Assembly (NCBI GenBank): GCA_029891385.1
Contig: CM057235.1
Location: forward strand, 23,863,120-23,927,119
Direction of reading: 5' to 3'
DNA length: 64,000 bases
From: Erythroxylum novogranatense
Taxonomy: Eukaryota; Streptophyta; Magnoliopsida; Malpighiales; Erythroxylaceae
Numbering within the stretch: position 1 is the stretch's first letter; every line of letters starts with the position of its first letter. Under the pieces are notes generated by a model, which did no database searches, was not told where the DNA came from, and worked only from the letters and a program-made list of their open reading frames with translations. This document shows, piece by piece, positions 58,860 through 64,000 of the stretch. The position numbers were made by a program, and so were the translations under genes.

Positions 58860-59427
58860 TCTCATGTTTTGAAGCAATTCCTTTCTCAAGTTTCTGCTGA
58901 TGATTATCTGAAATTGTCAAGAAAAGTTGTAGAATTTGCCAAAGGTGTTCCATGAGCATTGATAAGTTTTAGGTTCATTTTTATATGGCAAGAATATACA
59001 AGAATGGGAATTCAGATTACAGAAATTGAAAAGTATTCCTAACCAAGAAATCCTGAATAAGCTCAAAGTGAGTTTTCATTTGTTGGATGAGGAAGAGAAG
59101 AATATTTTTCTTGATGTTGTTTGCTTTTTCAGAGGGGATAAGATAAACCATGTTAAAAGAATCCTAGAAGGCTCTTATTTTTTAGCAGATATTGGGATTA
59201 GTCTTCTAACTGATAAGTGTCTCTTATATATCTCAAATAACAACCTGGAAATGTTTACATGCTTTGGTATAGAATTGATAATGTGTGCAACCAATATTCT
59301 CTTGTTCCATTATGGTGACAACATATTAATCCTATTGGTTGTGTTCAATTGCTTAGATCTCAAATTGCAGACACTCTTGCAAAAGATAATAATGATTTTT
59401 TCTTTTACCATGATTCAGATTCAATAG
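58860..59427 (+). pseudogene. TIR-NBS-LRR disease-resistance gene fragment
   Basis: Reads ADDYLKLSRKVVEFAKGVP, then TGA at the GLPL position, a one-base frameshift near 58965 (LGSFLYGKN-type residues in the other frame), then PNQEILNKLKVSFHLLDEEE, KNIFLDVVCFF, VKRILEGSYF and LLTDKCLLYISNNNLEMF. These are the end of the NB-ARC domain and the winged-helix part of plant TNL receptors. The MHD motif is degraded after NNLEM. The P-loop, TIR and LRR parts are absent. A pathogen-sensing role is known for the family; this copy is a relic. Confidence 0.8.
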
Positions 59428-59970
59428 CTAATTAGATCTCAACTCACTTTCTCAGTCACCTCCTCAAACAAAACTTCATGCAAATGTTTTCAACTTTATC
59501 AACATGGTTAGTCCTAGTATATTGGTTATAATCATAATTCTTGCTATGATTTTCTTCATTTCCAGTTTGTTGCACCTCTTTAAATTTCATCAAATCTCTT
59601 AAAATTTGCATTATGTTAATTATTATTTTGAAAATATATTACTTTAGAGATCTAGGTTTTAAATTTAATGTCTTAAAATTTCATAAAATCTAATAAAATT
59701 TACATTATTTTAATAATTATTTTAAACATATATGGGACAATTGAGGTGTATGTTACACATAAGCTCAAACTTCCTATTATGGCTCCAACTAAGGGTTGCA
59801 TATAATAGACAATAGTGGGGATTTGGGCTTTGATGGAGATGTTGTTCGTGATGATGTAGTTATTGTTATTATTCCAACTTGTTGTTTGTGTTTTATGTGT
59901 GAATTGAATTCCCACTAACATAACATAATGTTTTCATGTTTATGTTAAATTAATAGGTAGTTTTTGGTCA
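59428..59970. other. AT-rich gap before the CACTA transposase
   Basis: No gene recognised. AATTTCATAAAATCTAATAAA and similar A/T-rich direct repeats lie at 59580-59700. Confidence 0.35.
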
Positions 59971-62157
59971 ATGGATAAGAGTTGGATGAGCGATGTTGGG
60001 TTTCGTGAATACATTGATGGAGTGAAAGCATTTATGAATTTTGTGGTGGGAAAAAGGGCAAAGATTGTGAAATTTCATGCCTTTGTAGTCGTTGCATGAA
60101 TTGTTATATTAGGTCTCAAATGAATGTTTGTGACCATTTAATGAGATTCAGCATGGACCAATCATACACTCGTTGGGTTTTACATGGTGAAAAGCCAGAA
60201 TATAGATTAATCTCTAGGGCAGAAAGGGTTGACGATGCAAATGTAGACATTGATGGGATGGGGAATGATATTGATGAGGGTGATGGTGGTGAGGAGGATG
60301 ATGGCATGCAAGATTTTCTTTATGATGTGGGTACCTTCGTAAATGATTGCCCAATTGATGAAGATGGAAGGAGTCATCCTAATGGCGTCGGTGATTTTAT
60401 AGGACAAGGCTTTCATGAATTATTGAGTAAAGCAAATGAAGAGTTGCACCCCGGATGTACAAACTTTACAAAGTTGTCCTTTTTAATAAAGTTGCTTCAC
60501 TTGAAAGTATACAACAAGTAGATCAATAAGTCATTTGACATATTACTTGCTCTGTTGAGGGATGTATTACCTTATTGTGAAACTTTGCCGAAGTCCTATT
60601 ATGAAGCAAATCAATTTCTACGGAGCCTAGGTTTGAGTTATGTGTCGATACATGCATGTAAGTATGATTGTTCCCTATTTTGGAAAGAGTATGGGGACTT
60701 GCAAAGTTGTCCCAAGTGTGGAACATCAAGATGGAGAATTAATGATGGCAAGGGTAAGAAGATACCATGGAAAGTGTTGCGGTACTTTCTATTAAAGTCC
60801 AGACTGCAACGATTATTCATGTCAAGTAAGACTGCTGAACAAATGACTTGGTATAATGATAGGCCTAAAGGTGACAAAAATACCATGTTTCATCCTTCTG
60901 ATGGAGAAGCTTGGAAGAGCTTTGATGAGCTATATAATGAGTTTGCTAGAGAACCACGTAATGTGAGACTAGGCTTAGCAACAGATGGATTCAATCCACA
61001 TGGTAATATGTCACTTTCATATAGCGTGTGGCCTGTTGTTCTTTTAGCATACAATTTACACCCTTGGATGTGTATGGATGAGTCATATTTTATGCTATCG
61101 TTGGTTATTCCAGGTCCGAAAGCGGTTGGTCGAGACATTGATGTCTATATGAGACCACTAGTGGATGAGTTAAGTGAGCTATGGGAAGATGATTTTGATG
61201 TATTTGATGCGACAAAGGGCGAAAATTTTCGAATGCATGCAGCTTTAGTGTGGACGATCAATGACTTTCCAGCCTGTGGTATTTCTGGGTGGAGCATAAA
61301 AGGCTATAAGGCATGCCCTGCCTGTAACACGCACACTCCATCTTGTAAGTAAGAAGTAAGATTGGTTACTTAGGTCATCGCCGTTTTCTTCCTTACGATC
61401 ATCCATGGAGAAGAAGCAAGAAGTTTGATGGCAAGAGTGATCATCGACCTATACCTAACTTACCAGACGGAGATGCTATGGTGGATCAATTATGTCATGT
61501 GGACCATATATGTTATGGAAAGCACCCCAGCAATAAGAGGAGAAGGAGATTGGATGGAGAGTTGAATTGGAATAAAAAAAAGCATTCTTTTTGATCTACC
61601 ATATTGGCATAAGTTAAAATTAAGGCATAATCTTGATGCCATGCATATAGAGAAGAATATTTGTGACAATATACTTGGTACGTTGATGAATGTTAAAGGT
61701 AAAACCAAAGATACAATCAAGGCTAGGCTTGATTTGGAAGATATGAATATTCGCAAAGAATTATACTTGATAAGAGCTGTTGATGGAACTATTGTGGGAA
61801 AACCTCCAGCATGCTATACAATGTCTTTGGATGAGAAGAAGTTTTGTGAGTTTGTCAAGCAGGTGAAGTTTCCAGATGGATATGCATCAAATATATCTAG
61901 ATGTGTTAAAGTTAATGAAAGGAAGATTAGTGGGCTGAAGTCTCATGATTGTCATATATTGTTACAAAGCATTCTTCCATTAGGGACGCGTGGTATTTTG
62001 AATAAAGATGTCACAGGTCTTTACTGCAGTTGGGGGACTTCTTCCGCAGAATTTGTAGACGAAGTTTGAAAAAGGATGATGTACAGAAGATGTGTCAGGA
62101 GATTATTTTAATCTTGTGCAAACTTGAAATGATATACCCACCCTCCTTCTGTGATGT
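59971..62157 (+). pseudogene. CACTA (En/Spm) TNPD-type transposase, frameshifted and truncated
   Basis: Starts MDKSWMSDVGFREYIDGVKA at 59971, the standard amino end of TNPD/TNP2 proteins. A shift near 60045 separates it from CMNCYIRSQ, then DQSYTRWVLHGE. The catalytic Transposase_21 region (60555-61352) has CKYDCSLFWKEYGD, CPKCGTSRW, LGLATDGFNPHG, IPGPKAVGRDIDVYMRPL and YKACPACNTHT. After shifts near 61350 and 61575 it continues with YLGHRRFLP, FDLPYWHKLKLRHNLDAMHI, EKNICDNILGTL, KFPDGYASNISRCV and LKSHDCH, and in another frame KLEMIYPPSF. Homology stops at about 62157. Several shifts make it inactive. Confidence 0.9.
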
Positions 62158-62233
62158 ATATATGTGATTCCGCTATTATCTTTGATCCACACTTTGTTAT
62201 AGTGATCCTTGGATACCAGGCCCTGATACCAAT
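62158..62233 (-). other. Copia leader remnant with primer-binding site
   Basis: The minus strand reads ATTGGTATCAGGGCCTGG directly outside the LTR at 62234, a copia-type iMet primer site with one change. The rest of this internal region is missing; CACTA sequence begins at about 62157. Confidence 0.7.
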
Positions 62234-63300
62234 TGAAGTGAATCAAACGTTAATACAATGTTTAGAAAATGATATAAGAATGCACGAGAAGGGGGGTTGA
62301 ATTGTGTATTCCCCTTTTAAATTTTTTTTTTCAAAAATGTTTGTTAGAAATAAAATTCTTTTACAGAACTTTCGATAGATTCTAATTAATCAAAACTTTG
62401 AAAACTTTGTTTACGAACTAAGTAATGATAAAACTTGAATTTAAAAGAGAGATAGAGTAAGAGTAGTTGACAAAGCGATTTATCCTGGTTCACCCCAAAC
62501 CGTGGGTTACGTCCAGTCCTCAGAGTTCTTTATGAGATTTCACTATCTCTACAACTTTTACAAGTATTCTTGACGAGCCTCTTTAGGTCTCTACAATCAG
62601 TATTTTTTTTTACACTTAGCCTCTGCAGGCTATCTGCACTACTTCCTCACAGAAAAGTGTTTGAAACTTGTTACAGTAAAAATAGCTCTCGGCTAATTTG
62701 CAGAGTGTGCTTTTTACGATCGCGTAGATGTAATTCAGCTAATTTTTCAACTAACTTCGCAATCTTCGACTTCGACTTATATTTATATCCTTCGTCTCCA
62801 ACTGCTTCTTGATTCTTGTTTCTGGATTCTGGATTCTTGCTTCTTGAATCTTGTTTCTTGAATCTTGCTTCTTGAATCTTTAAAAGAAACGGTTAATCAG
62901 TTGATTTCTGTAACTAACCCGAACTGACTCTTGCGTCTGCTTTTCAATTCTTCTTCTGTGTCTATTTTTCTTAATTCGCGTCTTCGTCTGTTTTTATTTT
63001 GTGTCTACGTCTGCGTCTGTATTTCTCTTTGGCGTCTGTGTCTGTATTTCTGTTCGTCTGCGTCTATGTCCTATTGTTCGTTTGCGTCTATCTTTCTGTT
63101 CGTCTGCATCTATCTTTCTGTTCGTCTGCGTTGCTTCGTCTTATTGTTCGTCTGCGTCTATCTTTCTGTTTGTCTGCATCTATCTTTCTGTTCATTTGTG
63201 TTTCTTCGTCTGTATTGCTTCGTCTGTTTTTGTTTTTCTTTTATTGTTCTCTTTGTTATACATCAAAATTATATCTAAGTAAAGTCATTTTGACTTAACA
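62234..63300 (-). repeat. Copia-type LTR flanked by a primer site and a polypurine tract
   Basis: 1067 bp; on the minus strand TGTTAAGTCAAAATGAC to CACTTCA. On the left lies the primer site (so it acts as a 5' LTR), on the right a polypurine tract (so it also acts as a 3' LTR). This is the layout of the middle LTR in a tandem pair of elements. It contains CT-rich degenerate arrays at 62811-62883 and 62930-63240. No second LTR is within the window. Confidence 0.75.
62930..63240 (+). repeat. Degenerate GTCTGCGTCTATCTTTCTGTTC array in the LTR
   Basis: About a dozen irregular units built on CGTCTGCGTCTATCTTTCTG, with variable spacing. A second block at 62811-62883 repeats TTCTTGAATCTTGTTTC. The open frames across it in three plus frames are produced by the repeat, not by a gene. 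Confidence 0.75.
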
Positions 63301-63320
63301 ATCTCCCCCTTTTTGATGAT
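63301..63320 (-). other. Polypurine tract of the right-hand copia element
   Basis: Minus strand reads TCATCAAAAAGGGGGAGAT directly before the LTR start TGTTAAG, the common copia (SIRE-like) arrangement. Confidence 0.8.
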
Positions 63321-63526
63321 AACAAATTATATACAAAAAAGAAAACAAAATACAATGTTTTTAAAGGAAACAATAACAAAAAAAACTTATCTTCAGAATT
63401 CTTCTTTAACTTCTTCCTTTCTTTTCTTTGTCTGCTTCAGTCACACCTTTTGAGATTCTTTTCTGAACATTCTCTTCTCCTCCTCTGCTTATTCCCTTCT
63501 CCCCTATTTGTTATAATAAAAAATGA
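63321..63526. other. Spacer between the edge ORF and the polypurine tract
   Basis: CT/AT-rich, no open frame; contains TTCTTTCTTTTCTTTG-type runs near 63410-63430. Confidence 0.4.
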
Positions 63527-64000
63527 TTAACGACGATGGCTCTTTAACAGTTCTGTCATCATCTTCATCAAATCATTCGTTGTCTCCTTTATCTCATTGA
63601 CTTCTCCGTGTAATTTGCTGATTTCAGCTTGTGAGTCCAACGGTGGAGAGGATTGATCATTCTCTGCTGAGGGTGAAGTAAACGTAATTGTTGTAGCATA
63701 TGCGTCCGAGGAAGGAATGTAATCTTCCTTAATCTCAATAGTTGGTGGACGAATGAATACTTTTGACTCAGGGATGTCAATGTCAAAGGGAGCAGGTAGC
63801 ATAAGCAACTGTCTTCCTTGCAAGGGTATGCCTTCAGCTTGTATAGACAGAGTATTAGATAAAGGTCTAATATGCAAAACTGTCTGGACAAGTGATTCAA
63901 TAAATGTCCCTATTATTAATCTTCCCCCTACAGGACAGTCTTCATACTTATCCGTATAGCTATAACTAGCTCCATCAGTATTCTCTTTAAAAGCGCATGC
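63527..64000 (-). CDS. Unknown retroelement protein, carboxy end; open to the window edge
   Basis: At least 157 codons without a stop on the minus strand, ending with a stop just above 63526 and about 200 bp from the polypurine tract. Visible parts: CPVGGRLIIGTFIESLV, LHIRPLSNTLSIQAEGIPL, LMLPAPFDIDIPESKVFI, an acidic Ser/Pro-rich stretch and a final coiled coil (ISKLHGEVNEIKETTNDLMK, MMTELLKSHRR). This is not copia RNase H, which would normally precede the polypurine tract. It could be an extra 3' ORF like the env-like ORF of SIRE elements or a plant transposon-protein domain. I cannot name it. Confidence 0.55.
   Translation of the reverse strand, partial: ACAFKENTDGASYSYTDKYEDCPVGGRLIIGTFIESLVQTVLHIRPLSNTLSIQAEGIPLQGRQLLMLPAPFDIDIPESKVFIRPPTIEIKEDYIPSSDAYATTITFTSPSAENDQSSPPLDSQAEISKLHGEVNEIKETTNDLMKMMTELLKSHRR

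Noticed and set aside
62570..63298. Cys/Phe/Ser-rich plus-strand frames of 80-115 codons
   Set aside because: All three frames are open because of the CT-rich repeat in the LTR.

Overview
The window looks like a repeat-rich stretch of a eudicot plant nuclear genome. It holds plant LTR-retrotransposon lineages (a Tat-type Ty3/gypsy with an archaeal-like RNase H, a Tekay-like chromovirus with a chromodomain, and Ty1/copia with iMet-tRNA primer sites), En/Spm (CACTA) transposases, a LINE relic, a TIR-NBS-LRR relic and plant-type splice sites. I see no intact host gene, rRNA, tRNA gene or CRISPR array. Almost all long open frames belong to mobile elements, and most are broken.

Layout. (1) 1-4540: minus-strand, intron-containing fragments of three unrelated plant genes lie end to end: a CHY/RING zinc-finger E3 ligase (2061-3040), a SAS10/UTP3-like nucleolar protein (1564-2060) and a mitochondrial GFA2-type DnaJ (101-1196). 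One exon (1896-2072) is a CHYR/SAS10 fusion. This looks like a transduplicated chimera such as a Helitron or Pack-type element makes. (2) 4541-22104: a decayed copia element with a ~1.94 kb LTR. A 10.3 kb Tat-lineage gypsy element (4905-15227, minus strand, TSD AGTAT) has inserted into its 5' LTR. The Tat element carries an antisense gene with its own TATA box, and an exactly phased 82-bp tandem array lies between that gene and pol. (3) 22105-25921: CACTA relics, one decayed end at 22290 and a second CACTA-type end with large hairpins at 24995. (4) 25922-56260: one nested stack with an outer TSD AACTC. The host is a Tekay-like chromovirus (A, minus strand). Inside it are a SINE-like foldback (27577-27974), solo LTR B (28988-36128) with solo LTR E inside it (31187-35461), a LARD-like non-coding element C (about 40030-50248) and solo LTR D (50789-55511). 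(5) 56261-64000: a LINE reverse-transcriptase relic, a short 30-bp tandem repeat, a TIR-NBS-LRR pseudogene, a CACTA TNPD transposase pseudogene, then a copia-type LTR with a primer site on one side and a polypurine tract on the other, followed by an open frame running off the right edge.

Order of events, inferred from the nesting: the copia element came before the Tat insertion. Chromovirus A came before B, C, D and the SINE, and B came before E. After C inserted into A's right LTR, a deletion removed C's first ~1 kb together with A's primer site, gag start and part of its LTR. Many coding breaks are consistent with C-to-T/G-to-A change, as expected of long-methylated repeats.
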